A stretch of 64,000 nt of DNA from Mycobacterium sp. ACS1612. Its GTDB lineage: Bacteria; Actinomycetota; Actinomycetes; Mycobacteriales; Mycobacteriaceae. Shown here one piece after another: positions 36,485 to 45,602 of the stretch (positions within the stretch are counted from its first letter, which is position 1; every line of letters begins with the position of its first letter). The notes beneath the pieces were generated by a model that saw nothing but the letters and a program-made list of their open reading frames with translations, had not been told where the DNA came from and made no database searches. Position numbers and translations under genes: made by a program. The stretch is from NCBI RefSeq assembly GCF_001667505.1, contig NZ_LZHZ01000019.1, positions 105,870 through 169,869 on the forward strand, in the 5' to 3' direction.

Positions 36485-37297
36485 TTACTGCGACAGCGGG
36501 TTTTCCGGTGTCGCCTGCTGATTGGTGGCCGGAGTCGCAGGTGCGCCTGCCGCGGTGCCGCCGGTCGGCAACTGCTCACCTCGCATCGAGGCGCGGATCT
36601 GCTCGAGGCGGGAATGGCCGGCCATCTGCACGCTGGCCTGCTGAACCTCCATCATCCGGCCCTGCACCGAGTTCTGCGCCAGTTCGGCCGCGCCCATCGC
36701 GTTGGCGTAGCGGCGCTCGATCTTGTCGCGCACCTCGTCGAGGCTCGGGGTGTTGCCCGGTGCGGCAATCTCGCTCATCGAGCGCAGCGACGCGCTCACC
36801 TGCTCCTGCATCTTCGCCTGCTCGAGCTGAGACAGCAGCTTGGTGCGCTCGGCGATCTTCTGCTGCAACACCATCGCGTTCTGCTCGACGGCCTTCTTCG
36901 CCTGGCCGGCGGCCTGCAGCGCCTGATCGTGCAACGTCTTGAGGTCCTCGACGCTCTGCTCGGCGGTCACCAACTGGGCGGCGAACGCCTCGGCGGCGTT
37001 GTTGTACTCGGTGGCTTTCGCGGCGTCACCGGAGGTGGTGGCCTGGTCGGCCAGCGTCAGCGCCTGGCGGACGTTCACCTGCAGTTTCTCGATGTCGGCG
37101 AGCTGGCGGTTGAGCCGCATCTCGAGCTGACGCTGGTTCCCGATCACCTGCGCCGCCTGCGTGGACAGTGCCTGATGCTGGCGCTGAGCCTCCTCGATGG
37201 CCTGCTGGATTTGGACCTTCGGGTCGGCGTACTCGTCGACCTTCGAGCTGAACAGCGCCATCAGGTATTTCCACGCCTTGACGAACGGATTGGCCAT
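36485..37297 (-). CDS. pspA: Phage shock protein A (35-kDa antigen family)
   Basis: A 270-residue ESCRT-III-like, almost fully helical protein that coats damaged inner membrane. [20 protein letters not shown] is the amphipathic N-terminal helix, followed by [20 protein letters not shown] and long coiled coils. A Gly/Ala/Pro-rich tail ([17 protein letters not shown]) is typical of mycobacterial forms. It matches Rv2744c. Confidence 0.95.
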   Translation of the reverse strand: MANPFVKAWKYLMALFSSKVDEYADPKVQIQQAIEEAQRQHQALSTQAAQVIGNQRQLEMRLNRQLADIEKLQVNVRQALTLADQATTSGDAAKATEYNNAAEAFAAQLVTAEQSVEDLKTLHDQALQAAGQAKKAVEQNAMVLQQKIAERTKLLSQLEQAKMQEQVSASLRSMSEIAAPGNTPSLDEVRDKIERRYANAMGAAELAQNSVQGRMMEVQQASVQMAGHSRLEQIRASMRGEQLPTGGTAAGAPATPATNQQATPENPLSQ

Positions 37298-37390
37298 CAG
37301 ATCACTTCCGCCTTCGTGTCGTTGTGTGTGCTCAGTGCCAACTTATCGGTTTCGCACAGATCACTACACCCTGTGCGGCCGATTTGCGGC

Positions 37391-37717
37391 TCAGGCAACG
37401 GCCATCGGCACGACCTGCGGGATGACGACCTTCGTGGCGACGTCGATGTTGGCCGCGCTGGCACGCGACACCGCCGCCAGTTCCTCGCGGGCCATCTCGT
37501 CGCCCGCGTCGGCGAGCACCCGTGACAGCGGAATGTCCAGGGCGCCGCAGATGGCGTTGAGCAGTTCGCTCGACGCCTCCTTGCGGCCGCGCTCCACCTC
37601 GGAGAGGTAGCCGAGGCTGACCCGGGCGGTGTCGGACACCTCACGCAGGGTGCGGCCCTGCTCGGTGCGGGCACGACGCAGCACGTCGCCGATCACCTCG
37701 CGCAGCAATGCCGTCAT
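37391..37717 (-). CDS. clgR: Transcriptional activator ClgR
   Basis: A 108-residue XRE-type regulator of Clp protease, psp and other stress genes. The helix-turn-helix covers [21 protein letters not shown] (about residues 24-44). The C-terminus ends in PMAVA; a hydrophobic Ala-ended tail is a likely Clp degradation signal. A GAGGGAGGAAATCG region precedes the ATG and a SigE-like promoter lies upstream (37753-37780). Confidence 0.95.
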   Translation of the reverse strand: MTALLREVIGDVLRRARTEQGRTLREVSDTARVSLGYLSEVERGRKEASSELLNAICGALDIPLSRVLADAGDEMAREELAAVSRASAANIDVATKVVIPQVVPMAVA

Positions 37718-37752
37718 CGATTTCCTCCCTCGGCTGGGCTCCGTTACTAGGG

Positions 37753-37780
37753 CAACGCGAACGCCTATCGGTTGGTTCCC
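37753..37780 (-). promoter_or_regulatory. SigE-type ECF promoter of clgR
   Basis: Read leftwards, GGGAACC at 37780-37774 is separated by 16 bases from CGTTG at 37757-37753, matching the mycobacterial SigE consensus (GGAAC-N15-16-CGTT). It would start transcription about 30 bases before the clgR ATG. SigE control of the clgR-psp operon is established in M. tuberculosis. Confidence 0.78.
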
Positions 37781-37792
37781 GCCCGCCGAAGA

Positions 37793-38284
37793 TCAGTTCT
37801 GCGACTCGACGAGTGCCCGCAGCCTCGCGATGGCCTCGGTGACCGCGGCCAGCCGGATGTCCCAGCGTGAGCCGGTGAACGCCAGCTCCACCACGTCGGT
37901 GTCGACGGGGCCTGCGAGGCCGAGGAAGACGGTGCCCACCGGGTGCCCGCCGTGCGGGTCGGGCCCCGCCACCCCGGTCAGGCCCACCCCCCAGGTGGCG
38001 CCGCACCGCTGCCTGGCTCCGACGGCCATGGCCCGCGCGGTGGGTGCAGCGACGGGACCGACCGCGTCCAGCAGCTGTGGCGCGACCCCGGCCAGCGAGA
38101 TCTTGGTGTCTTCGATGTAGGTGATCAGGCCGCCGCGCAGCACGACGCTGGCGCCCGCGACCCCGGCCAGCGTGGCCGCGAGCAGGCCCGCGGTCAACGA
38201 CTCGGCGGTGGCCACGCTCTGCCTGCGGACGGTCAGATCGGCGACCAGCGCGCGAGCGTCTTCGCTAACCAGCGGGTCGTCCAC
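37793..38284 (-). CDS. cinA: CinA C-terminal domain protein (NMN deamidase type)
   Basis: A 163-residue stand-alone CinA C-terminal (PncC) domain that deamidates nicotinamide mononucleotide. ATAESLTAGLLAATLAGVAG and GLITYIEDTK near the N-terminus and GVGLTGVAGPDPHGGHPVGT near residue 100 are the active-site motifs. The N-terminal CinA domain is absent. The GTG start overlaps the end of pgsA by 20 bases. Confidence 0.92.
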   Translation of the reverse strand: MDDPLVSEDARALVADLTVRRQSVATAESLTAGLLAATLAGVAGASVVLRGGLITYIEDTKISLAGVAPQLLDAVGPVAAPTARAMAVGARQRCGATWGVGLTGVAGPDPHGGHPVGTVFLGLAGPVDTDVVELAFTGSRWDIRLAAVTEAIARLRALVESQN

Positions 38285-38858
38285 GCGAATCCCTCACTGC
38301 AGAAATGACGTAGTCCGCGCCGGTGAGCACGGTCAACACCACGGCCGCGTACATCACCACCCAAGCGCCGGTCAGCCATGCGCCTGACAACGGCAACACG
38401 AACAAGCCGATCGCGACGGCTTGGACGAGGGTTTTGAGCTTGCCACCGCGGCTGGCGGGTATGACGCCGTGGCGGAGCACCGACAACCGCAATACGGTGA
38501 TTGCGATCTCACGGGCCATGACGACCACGGTCACCCACCACGGCAGATCGCCGATCATCGACAACCCGATCAACGCCGCTCCGATGAGCGCCTTGTCGGC
38601 GATCGGGTCGGCCAACTTGCCGAACTCGGTGACCATTCCGTAGCTGCGCGCCAGCGCGCCGTCGAACCTGTCGGTGATGACCGCGACCGCGAAGACGACG
38701 AATGCGGCTATCCGCCAGAATGTTTCATGGCCGTCGCCGACGAAGAGCAAGACGAGGAACACCGGGACCAACACCATCCGAACACCGGTGAGCACGTTCG
38801 CGATATTCGCAACACGGGCGCGCGGGACCGCCGGATCGATATGGGGTTGGCCCGACAC
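38265..38858 (-). CDS. pgsA: CDP-alcohol phosphatidyltransferase (PgsA-like)
   Basis: A 197-residue phosphatidylglycerophosphate synthase family membrane enzyme. The catalytic CDP-alcohol motif is complete: DRFDGALARS then GKLADPIADK. Four or more membrane helices are visible. The GTG at 38858 is chosen because upstream residues are not family-like. It matches PgsA3 (Rv2746c). It is divergent from argA with only 42 bases between. Confidence 0.92.
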   Translation of the reverse strand: MSGQPHIDPAVPRARVANIANVLTGVRMVLVPVFLVLLFVGDGHETFWRIAAFVVFAVAVITDRFDGALARSYGMVTEFGKLADPIADKALIGAALIGLSMIGDLPWWVTVVVMAREIAITVLRLSVLRHGVIPASRGGKLKTLVQAVAIGLFVLPLSGAWLTGAWVVMYAAVVLTVLTGADYVISAVRDSRGRPAG

Positions 38859-38900
38859 CGCAACAGAATATCGGTTGTCCGAACCGATACTCTCGCACGT

Positions 38901-39410
38901 GTGAGCGGAGCGCCTGAGCGGGTTGTCGTTCGACGTGCCCGCACGTCCGATGTTCCGGCCATCAAAGCGCTCGTCGACATCTATTCCGGCAAGATCCTGC
39001 TGGAGAAGAACCTCGTCACGCTGTACGAGGCCGTCCAGGAGTTCTGGATCGCCGAGGCCGACGGTGAGCTGATCGGCTGCGGTGCGCTGCACGTGTTGTG
39101 GTCGGACCTCGGTGAGATCCGCACCATCGCCGTGCACCCGAAGGTCAGGGGCCAGGGCGTCGGGTATGCGATCGTGGACCGACTGCTCGACGTGGCCAGA
39201 GAATTGCACCTGCAGCGGATCTTCGTGCTCACCTTCGAGGTCGACTTCTTCGCCAGACACGGCTTCAAGGAGATCGAGGGCACGCCCGTCACCGCCGAGG
39301 TCTACGAGGAGATGTGCCGGTCCTACGACACCGGTGTCGCGGAGTTCCTCGACCTGTCCTACGTCAAGCCCAACATCCTGGGCAACACCCGAATGTTGTT
39401 GACGCTGTAG
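38901..39410 (+). CDS. argA: Amino-acid N-acetyltransferase (ArgA-like GNAT)
   Basis: A 169-residue GNAT enzyme corresponding to Rv2747, which acetylates glutamate (or glutamine) in the first step of arginine synthesis. The acetyl-CoA loop is IAVHPKVRGQGVGYAIVD; LVDIYSGKILLEKNLVTLYE at the N-terminus and FFARHGFKEIEG are also typical. The GTG at 38901 gives the right size. A palindromic element begins at its stop codon. Confidence 0.9.
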   Translation: MSGAPERVVVRRARTSDVPAIKALVDIYSGKILLEKNLVTLYEAVQEFWIAEADGELIGCGALHVLWSDLGEIRTIAVHPKVRGQGVGYAIVDRLLDVARELHLQRIFVLTFEVDFFARHGFKEIEGTPVTAEVYEEMCRSYDTGVAEFLDLSYVKPNILGNTRMLLTL

Positions 39411-39462
39411 CGATTTGTGTGCGTTCAGGAGCGCTCAACGCAACAAAACACACACAAATCGC
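39410..39462. repeat. Palindromic intergenic element, copy B
   Basis: GCGATTTGTGTG at 39410-39421 pairs with CACACAAATCGC at 39451-39462, a perfect 12-bp inverted repeat, with GGAGCGCTCA between. It starts on the last base of the argA stop codon, like copy A at 33327-33380. It can form a strong hairpin and may serve as a terminator, though no T run follows. Confidence 0.75.
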
Positions 39463-39483
39463 AATGGGCGTACCGTTGCAGGC

Positions 39484-39723
39484 ATGCGACGTCGGATTGT
39501 CGTCTGCGCCGTCGCCGCGCTCATCGCCGCGGGGAACGCCAACGCGCCCGCCCACGCGGACCCACCGCAGTGTGACAGTGGGCCGATTGTGCTGGACGGG
39601 TGCACGCCCGGCGGCGTCTGCACCGCCGTCATCGACAACCAGTGTGTGGGAGTCCAGCCGCCCCTGCTTCCGCCGCCCCCGCCGATCAGGGTCGGCATCG
39701 AAGGCGGCGTCGGCGTGGGCTAG
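39484..39723 (+). CDS. Small secreted cysteine-containing protein
   Basis: A 79-residue protein with a signal peptide (RRRIVVCAVAALIAAGNA, cleavage probably after AHA) and a short mature region with four cysteines (CDSG, CTPGG, VCTAV, NQC) and a proline-rich tail (PPLLPPPPPIRVG). This type is common in mycobacteria. Its stop overlaps the ftsK stop on the other strand. Function unknown. Confidence 0.72.
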   Translation: MRRRIVVCAVAALIAAGNANAPAHADPPQCDSGPIVLDGCTPGGVCTAVIDNQCVGVQPPLLPPPPPIRVGIEGGVGVG

Positions 39724-42227
39724 TCGACCTCGTCGTCGGCGTCGCCGCCGTCGGCATTCGAGCCGCCGCGGATCAACGCCAGCGTGCCGGCCAACTCGTC
39801 GGGTTTGACCAACACCTCGCGCGCCTTGGAGCCCTCGCTGGGCCCGACGATGTTGCGGGTTTCCATCAGGTCCATCAACCGGCCCGCCTTGGCGAAGCCG
39901 ACCCGCAGCTTGCGCTGCAGCATCGACGTGGACCCGAATTGGCTGGACACCACCAGCTCGACGGCCTGCAGGAAGACGTCCATATCGTCGCCGATGTCCG
40001 GGTCGACGTCGGTGCGCTCACTGTTCGTCTTGGCGTTGGTGACGCCCTCGGTGTACTCGGGCTCCGCCTGGTCCTTGCAGGCCTGCACCACGGCGTGGAT
40101 CTCTTCGTCGGTGATGAACGCACCCTGTAGGCGCAGCGGCTTGTTCGCGCCCATCGGCAGGAACAACCCGTCGCCCATGCCGATCAGCTTCTCGGCGCCC
40201 TGCTGGTCCAGGATGACGCGGCTGTCGGTCAGCGACGACGTCGCGAACGCCAGCCGGGACGGGACATTCGTCTTGATCAGGCCCGTGACCACGTCGACCG
40301 ACGGTCGCTGGGTGGCGAGCACCAGGTGAATGCCCGCGGCGCGCGCCTTCTGGGTGATCCGGACGATGGCGTCCTCGACGTCGCGGGGCGCCGTCATCAT
40401 CAGGTCGGCGAGCTCGTCGACGATCGCGACAACGTACGGGTACGGCCGGTATTCGCGCTGGCTTCCCAGCGGTGCGGTGATCTCACCGGAGCGCACCTTC
40501 TTGTTGAAGTCATCGATGTGACGCACCCGTGACGCCTGCATGTCCTGGTAGCGCTGCTCCATCTCCTCGACCAGCCACGCCAGCGCGGCGGCGGCCTTCT
40601 TGGGCTGCGTGATGATCGGCGTGATCAGGTGCGGAATGCCTTCGTAAGGCGTGAGTTCCACCATCTTCGGGTCGATCAGGATCATCCTGACCTCTTCGGG
40701 GGTGGCCCGGGCCAGCAGGGACACCAGCATCGAGTTGACGAAGCTGGACTTACCCGAACCGGTCGAGCCGGCCACCAGAAGGTGCGGCATCTTCGCGAGG
40801 TTGGCCGAAATGTATTCGCCCTCAATGTCTTTGCCGAGCCCGATGACCAGCGGGTGGTGGTCGCCGCGGGTGGACGGATCGGTCAGCACGTCGGCGAGTC
40901 GCACCATTTCGCGGTCGACGTTGGGCACCTCGATGCCGACGGCGGACTTGCCGGGAATCGGCGCGAGCATACGTACGCTCTCGGTCGCCACCGCATAGGC
41001 GATATTGCGGTGCAGCGCAGTGATTTTCTCGACCTTGACGCCGGGGCCGAGTTCAACCTCGTACCGGGTGACGGTCGGCCCACGGGTGCAGCCGGTGACC
41101 GCGGCGTTCACCTTGAACTGGTTGAGTACCTCGGTGATGGCCTCGATCATCCGGTCGTTACCCGGGCTGCGGCGCAACGGCGGGTCGCCGGTGATCAACA
41201 GATCCAATGACGGCAGCGTGTACGGTCCGTCGACCACCCGGTCCATCACGATCGCCTGCTTCTTGGCCGGTTTCTTCTTGCGCGGCTTGACCGCAGGCTC
41301 GGGCACCGTGGGCGCCTCGTCGTCGAGCGGGTAGTTCTCCATCGGCGTGCCGCCGTTGAATGTCGCCGCCCCCGCGGCTCCCCCCGGCCACGACGGCGCC
41401 TCGTCGCCGCCGAGCGAGGACTGATCGTCGTAGTACCCGTCCGAGAAGTCTTCGTGCTCTTCGGCGTACGGTTGCTCGTCCTCTTCGTAGTCGTCGTCGT
41501 ACTCGCCGCCAAACGCGCGTGCGGAGAACATCCGCTGCACCGTCGACGGCACCTCGCGGATGGTCGTTCCGGTCACCAGCAGCAGCCCGAACAGCGCGCC
41601 GATGAACAGCAGCGGCGCCGCGATCCACGCGGTCAGACCGTCGGACAGCGGCCCACCGATTGCGAAGCCGAGGAACCCCGCGGCATGCTGACGCCCCGCC
41701 GGGTCCGTCGGCGAGCCCGCCCACAGGTGCCAGAGCCCGAGGGTCGGCAGCGCGATCATCGCCGCGCCCAGGATGAGCCGGGGGCGCGCGTCGGGATCGG
41801 GTTCGGTGCGCATCAGAACGACGGCGATCGCGCCCAGCAGAAGCGGGACGAGCACGACGGCCGACCCGATCATCAAGCGCAGCGACGTGTCGATCCACGC
41901 GCCGACCGGGCGCGCGGCGTCGAACCATGAGCTGGCGGCGATCACCACCGCGATGCCCAGCAGGGCCAGCGCGATGCCGTCGCGGCGGTGCCCGGGTTCG
42001 AGGTCGCGGGCCCGGCCGACGGACCGGGCGGTCGAGCCGGCGCCCTTGGCCAGCATCAACCAGCCGGCGCGCACTCCCCGACCGACGGTCGCCCCGGCCG
42101 ACGAAACCGCCGACTGGTTGCGCCGCGGGGCCGGCTTGCGGCGGGCCGCGGGGCCGGGCCCTTTCCGCGCACCAGCCTTTGACCTGCTCGAACGGGCTCC
42201 AGAGCGGGCAGCGGTCTTACTTGGCAT
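39720..42227 (-). CDS. ftsK: DNA translocase FtsK
   Basis: An 835-residue septal DNA pump that clears chromosome dimers with XerCD. A basic N-terminus is followed by four membrane segments (residues about 85-240), an acidic linker rich in Asp/Glu/Tyr (EYDDDYEEDEQPYAEEHED), the motor with Walker A GSTGSGKSSFVNSM and Walker B VRMILIDPKMVEL, and a C-terminal gamma winged helix (SSQFGSTSMLQRKLRVGFAK). The ATG at 42227 gives MPSKTAARSG, matching M. tuberculosis; the open frame upstream is not conserved. Confidence 0.95.
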   Translation of the reverse strand: MPSKTAARSGARSSRSKAGARKGPGPAARRKPAPRRNQSAVSSAGATVGRGVRAGWLMLAKGAGSTARSVGRARDLEPGHRRDGIALALLGIAVVIAASSWFDAARPVGAWIDTSLRLMIGSAVVLVPLLLGAIAVVLMRTEPDPDARPRLILGAAMIALPTLGLWHLWAGSPTDPAGRQHAAGFLGFAIGGPLSDGLTAWIAAPLLFIGALFGLLLVTGTTIREVPSTVQRMFSARAFGGEYDDDYEEDEQPYAEEHEDFSDGYYDDQSSLGGDEAPSWPGGAAGAATFNGGTPMENYPLDDEAPTVPEPAVKPRKKKPAKKQAIVMDRVVDGPYTLPSLDLLITGDPPLRRSPGNDRMIEAITEVLNQFKVNAAVTGCTRGPTVTRYEVELGPGVKVEKITALHRNIAYAVATESVRMLAPIPGKSAVGIEVPNVDREMVRLADVLTDPSTRGDHHPLVIGLGKDIEGEYISANLAKMPHLLVAGSTGSGKSSFVNSMLVSLLARATPEEVRMILIDPKMVELTPYEGIPHLITPIITQPKKAAAALAWLVEEMEQRYQDMQASRVRHIDDFNKKVRSGEITAPLGSQREYRPYPYVVAIVDELADLMMTAPRDVEDAIVRITQKARAAGIHLVLATQRPSVDVVTGLIKTNVPSRLAFATSSLTDSRVILDQQGAEKLIGMGDGLFLPMGANKPLRLQGAFITDEEIHAVVQACKDQAEPEYTEGVTNAKTNSERTDVDPDIGDDMDVFLQAVELVVSSQFGSTSMLQRKLRVGFAKAGRLMDLMETRNIVGPSEGSKAREVLVKPDELAGTLALIRGGSNADGGDADDEVD

Positions 42228-42325
42228 GCCTCCCAGCCTAGTCGCATAAGCCACATATTCACCATCTGCCACAGGGGTCACAGAAACGTATCGATTGAGT
42301 CGCTGCGACGCCCTACGGTGCCGAA

Positions 42326-42778
42326 ATGACCACTTCACAGGCCCAAACAGCCCTCCCGACAACCAGCAAGGCGCTGTGCGCTGTCTACGGTGTGATCGCC
42401 GCGGCGGCCCTGATCGCCACCTGGAGCCAGAACGTCGCCTATCTCGACAACCCAGGCCGCTTCCTACTCCACTTCTTCATCGACTCCAAGGTCACCCCCG
42501 CCTCCCGGTCGCTGACCGTCGACATCGTGCTGTTCTTCCTCGCCGCTGCCATCCTGATGGTGATCGAGGCGCGCAAGCACGGCGTCAGATATGTGTGGGC
42601 GTACGTCGTGGGCGGCCTGTTGATCGCGATCAGCGTGACCTTCCCGCTGTTCCTGATCGCCAGGGAACTGCGCATCGGCCGGGCCGACCCCACCCGCCTG
42701 AGCACCGTCGACACCGCCCTGCTCGCACTGCTCGCGGTCGTTGCGGCGGCGGTGACGATCTGGGTCGACATGGTCTGA
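42326..42778 (+). CDS. DUF2834 family membrane protein
   Basis: A 150-residue protein with four membrane helices (ALCAVYGVIAAAALIATW; LTVDIVLFFLAAAILMVI; WAYVVGGLLIAISVTFPLFL; ALLALLAVVAAAVTIW) and the DUF2834-type N-terminus LDNPGRFLLHFFIDS. It is divergent from ftsK, with 98 bases between. Function unknown. Confidence 0.82.
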   Translation: MTTSQAQTALPTTSKALCAVYGVIAAAALIATWSQNVAYLDNPGRFLLHFFIDSKVTPASRSLTVDIVLFFLAAAILMVIEARKHGVRYVWAYVVGGLLIAISVTFPLFLIARELRIGRADPTRLSTVDTALLALLAVVAAAVTIWVDMV

Positions 42779-42840
42779 CGACGGCAAAACCCTGTAGGTA
42801 GGCTAGGCAACCGTCCAGCACGTAGTCAGCGAGGAGTCCC

Positions 42841-43155
42841 ATGCCCGTCACCGTCGTCGCCACCATGAAAGCCAAGCCCGAGTCGGTGGACGCGGTTCGC
42901 AACGCGTGCACGCAGGCCATCGAGGCCGTGCACTCCGAGCCCGGTTGCGATCTGTACTCGCTGCACGAAGCCGACGGCACATTCGTCTTCGTCGAACAAT
43001 GGGCCGACGCGGACGCGTTGAAGGCGCACAGCGCCGCGCCCGCGGTCGCCACCCTGTTCGGCACCGTCGGTGAGCTTCTCGACGGCGCAGCGGACATCAA
43101 GGTGTTGCAGCCGGTCATCGCCGGAGATCCCAGCAAGGGTCAGCTGCGGCCATAA
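42841..43155 (+). CDS. Antibiotic biosynthesis monooxygenase (ABM) domain protein
   Basis: A 104-residue dimeric alpha/beta barrel protein like Rv2749. [20 protein letters not shown] and [20 protein letters not shown] are the ABM pattern. A GAGGAG site precedes the ATG. It shares one base with the next SDR gene, so it probably works in the same pathway; possible roles include a small-molecule monooxygenase or a stabilising partner. Confidence 0.88.
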   Translation: MPVTVVATMKAKPESVDAVRNACTQAIEAVHSEPGCDLYSLHEADGTFVFVEQWADADALKAHSAAPAVATLFGTVGELLDGAADIKVLQPVIAGDPSKGQLRP

Positions 43156-43973
43156 TGCCTTCTCTGGCAGGCAAAGTCGCGTTCATCACCGGCGCAGCCC
43201 GCGGTCAGGGGCGCGCCGAGGCGATCCGGTTGGCCGCCGACGGCGCGAACATCATCGCGGTGGACATCTGCGACCAGATCGATTCGGTGCCCTATCCGAT
43301 GGCCACCGCCGACGATCTGGCCGCCACCGTCAAGCTCGTCGAAGACGCCGGCGCTCGAATCGTCGCGGGCGAGGCCGACGTTCGCGATCAGGCGGCGCTG
43401 GCTTCGGTGTTGCAATCCGGAGTCGACGAGTTGGGCAGGCTCGACATCGTGGTGGCGAACGCCGGCATCGCGCCGATGGAGTCGGGTGCGCAGGGCTGGC
43501 GAGACGTCATCGACGTCAACCTGACCGGCGTGCACAACACGGTCGAGGTGTCGATGCCCACGCTGATCGGACAGGGCGATGGCGGGTCGATCGTGCTGAT
43601 CAGTTCGGCGGCGGGCCTGGTCGGCATCGGCGGCGGCGATCCGGGCTCGCTCGGCTACACCGCGGCCAAACACGGCGTGGTCGGCCTGATGCGGGCCTAC
43701 GCCAATCATCTTGCGCCGCACAGCATTCGGGTGAACTCGATTCACCCCAGCGGGGTGCTCACCCCGATGATCGACAACGACCACACCCGCCAGTGGCTGG
43801 CCAATGTGATCGCGCAGTCGGAGCGGCCGCCGGACATGGGCAATGCGATGCCGGTGCAGATCCTGCAGCCGGAGGACATCGCGGCGGCGGTCGCATGGCT
43901 GGTGTCCGACGAGGCGCGCTACGTCACCGGTGTGACACTGCCGGTCGACGCGGGGTACGCCAACAAACGCTGA
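43155..43973 (+). CDS. Mycofactocin-type short-chain dehydrogenase
   Basis: A 272-residue SDR. The cofactor motif is [20 protein letters not shown], followed by IIAVDICDQ; the catalytic region has [11 protein letters not shown] and [11 protein letters not shown] (YxxxK). GARGQGR and AVDIC are characteristic of the mycofactocin-dependent subfamily, which keeps NAD non-exchangeably bound. It matches Rv2750. Substrate unknown. Start and stop of the neighbours overlap or are within three bases. Confidence 0.88.
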   Translation: MPSLAGKVAFITGAARGQGRAEAIRLAADGANIIAVDICDQIDSVPYPMATADDLAATVKLVEDAGARIVAGEADVRDQAALASVLQSGVDELGRLDIVVANAGIAPMESGAQGWRDVIDVNLTGVHNTVEVSMPTLIGQGDGGSIVLISSAAGLVGIGGGDPGSLGYTAAKHGVVGLMRAYANHLAPHSIRVNSIHPSGVLTPMIDNDHTRQWLANVIAQSERPPDMGNAMPVQILQPEDIAAAVAWLVSDEARYVTGVTLPVDAGYANKR

Positions 43974-43975
43974 CG

Positions 43976-44848
43976 ATGACGCGAAATCCCGCGGCACAGA
44001 CAGCCTTCGGCCCGATGGCGCAGGCGGCGATCGAGCAGTTCGAACCGCCGGACCGACGCTTGGTGTTCGACGACCTGGCGCTGGCCTTCCTGCCACCCGG
44101 TCAACGCGCCGTCGTGCGCGCGATGCGCGCGCCGGTGCTGCGTCGCCTGACGATCGCGGCCGGTGAGCGCACGGTGCCGGGTTCGTGGGCGCTGATCGCC
44201 TGCAGGAAGCGGTTCATCGACGACAAGCTCGACGAAATCCTCGGCGACATCGACGCTGTCGTCGACCTCGGCGCGGGCATGGACACCAGGGCCTGTCGTC
44301 TCGCGCGTCGCTCGAACATCCCGGTCTTCGAGGTCGATCTCGGCGTCAACATCGACCGCAAGCGCGCCGCCGTCGAGCGGGTGATCGGCGCGGTGCCGGC
44401 ATCGGTTCACCTGGTGCCGTTGGATTTCGAGCGCGACGACCTCATCGGCACATTGGCGGCGCACGGTTACCGCCCCGATGCGCGCACGTTCTTCATCTGG
44501 GAGGGCGTGACGCAGTACCTGACCGAGGACGCGGTTCGCGCAACACTGGTCGCGCTGCAGGGCGCGGCCACCCGAAGCCGTCTGGTGTTCACCTATGTCC
44601 GCAAGGACTTCATCGACGGGGCGAACATGTACGGCGCCGAAATCCTCTACAAACGATTCCGGCAACGCCGGCAGATCTGGCGGTTCGGGCTGGATCCCGA
44701 GACGGTTGCCGATTTGGTGGCCGAGTACGGCTGGCACCTCGTCGAGCAGGCCGGACCGGATCACTACTTGCGTACCTACATTCGCCCGACCGGTCGCAAG
44801 CTGGGCGCGTCGCAGCTCGAGTGGACCGCGTACGCGGAGAAGGCTTAG
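43976..44848 (+). CDS. SAM-dependent methyltransferase, leucine carboxyl methyltransferase-like
   Basis: A 290-residue class I methyltransferase of the PPM1/TIGR00027-like family abundant in mycobacteria. VVDLGAGMDTRACRL is the SAM-binding motif and FFIWEGVTQYLTEDAVR is the characteristic LCM motif. Its ATG lies two bases after the SDR stop, forming an ABM-SDR-methyltransferase operon as in Rv2749-Rv2751. Substrate unknown. Confidence 0.88.
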   Translation: MTRNPAAQTAFGPMAQAAIEQFEPPDRRLVFDDLALAFLPPGQRAVVRAMRAPVLRRLTIAAGERTVPGSWALIACRKRFIDDKLDEILGDIDAVVDLGAGMDTRACRLARRSNIPVFEVDLGVNIDRKRAAVERVIGAVPASVHLVPLDFERDDLIGTLAAHGYRPDARTFFIWEGVTQYLTEDAVRATLVALQGAATRSRLVFTYVRKDFIDGANMYGAEILYKRFRQRRQIWRFGLDPETVADLVAEYGWHLVEQAGPDHYLRTYIRPTGRKLGASQLEWTAYAEKA

Positions 44849-44988
44849 CCCCTAATCCCCTAGTCGGTCGCGTTCGCGGGTGTCCCTAACGGCCTTCCGC
44901 GGATATGGGCGCGCCGCCCGTTATGTCGGCGGTCGGCACTGCCGACGATTGCTGGACACGTCCACCACGACAGCGTCCAGGAGTCGAC

Positions 44989-45231
44989 ATGCCTTTCAGC
45001 AACACCGCATCACCTGTGCGATGGCGTCGGCTCCTGCCCGAAGCGGCCGACGAAGCGGGGTGCACGGCGGTCTACCGGTCACACCTCGGAAGCAACGTCG
45101 CCGCCTGTTCATGCGGCTGGTCGGCGCGACGGCGGATCTGGAAATCCATCGCATGCCTGGACGCGTGGACACACTCGGCTCACGTCGGCTGCGACCTCAA
45201 CGTCCCGTTGGTCATCCCGGAAAGGCATTGA
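44989..45231 (+). CDS. Small Cys/His-containing protein of unknown function
   Basis: An 80-residue protein from the ATG at 44989, which has CAGGAGTCGAC before it. The C-terminal half has CSCGWSARRRIWKSIACLD and HVGCDLN, a spacing that could form a small zinc site. There is no signal peptide. It ends two bases before a secreted-protein gene, so the three genes 44989-45940 may form one operon. Related proteins are not recognised with certainty. Confidence 0.6.
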   Translation: MPFSNTASPVRWRRLLPEAADEAGCTAVYRSHLGSNVAACSCGWSARRRIWKSIACLDAWTHSAHVGCDLNVPLVIPERH

Positions 45232-45233
45232 CC

Positions 45234-45602
45234 ATGTCCACCTTGAAACTCATCGCCGCAGTCGTGGCTGCCACGGCGAGCACACTGGGCGCCGGCGTCG
45301 TCGGTGCTCTCCCGATCACCGCCGCGCAGGCCCGGCAGTGGGATCAAGCGGCATTCGACAACTGCGCGGAAGGCTATGAGGCCCAACGCGAAGACGACTA
45401 CGTCAGCTGGTACTACGGGGTGCGCCAGTGCTGCATCTCGTTCGGCGGTGTGTGGCATGAGCAGCAGCCCGGGCAAGCTCCTCGCTGCGATCCTCCGCCC
45501 CGGATCGTTCGGGTGCCGCCCGGCCTCACCATCGGAACGCTCTCGCCCGCAATCTCTCCCGGGACGCGGGAGCCGAGCAACCGACCGGGTGAGAAGTCAT
45601 GA
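45234..45602 (+). CDS. Small secreted cysteine protein with CC-GG-W motif (1)
   Basis: A 122-residue protein with signal peptide KLIAAVVAATASTLGAGVV and a mature domain with FDNCAEGYEAQ, then RQCCISFGGVWHE and a later single cysteine in RCDPPP. A proline-rich tail follows. The CCxxxGGxW core recurs in the next protein. It is probably exported and disulfide-bonded. Function unknown. Confidence 0.7.
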   Translation: MSTLKLIAAVVAATASTLGAGVVGALPITAAQARQWDQAAFDNCAEGYEAQREDDYVSWYYGVRQCCISFGGVWHEQQPGQAPRCDPPPRIVRVPPGLTIGTLSPAISPGTREPSNRPGEKS

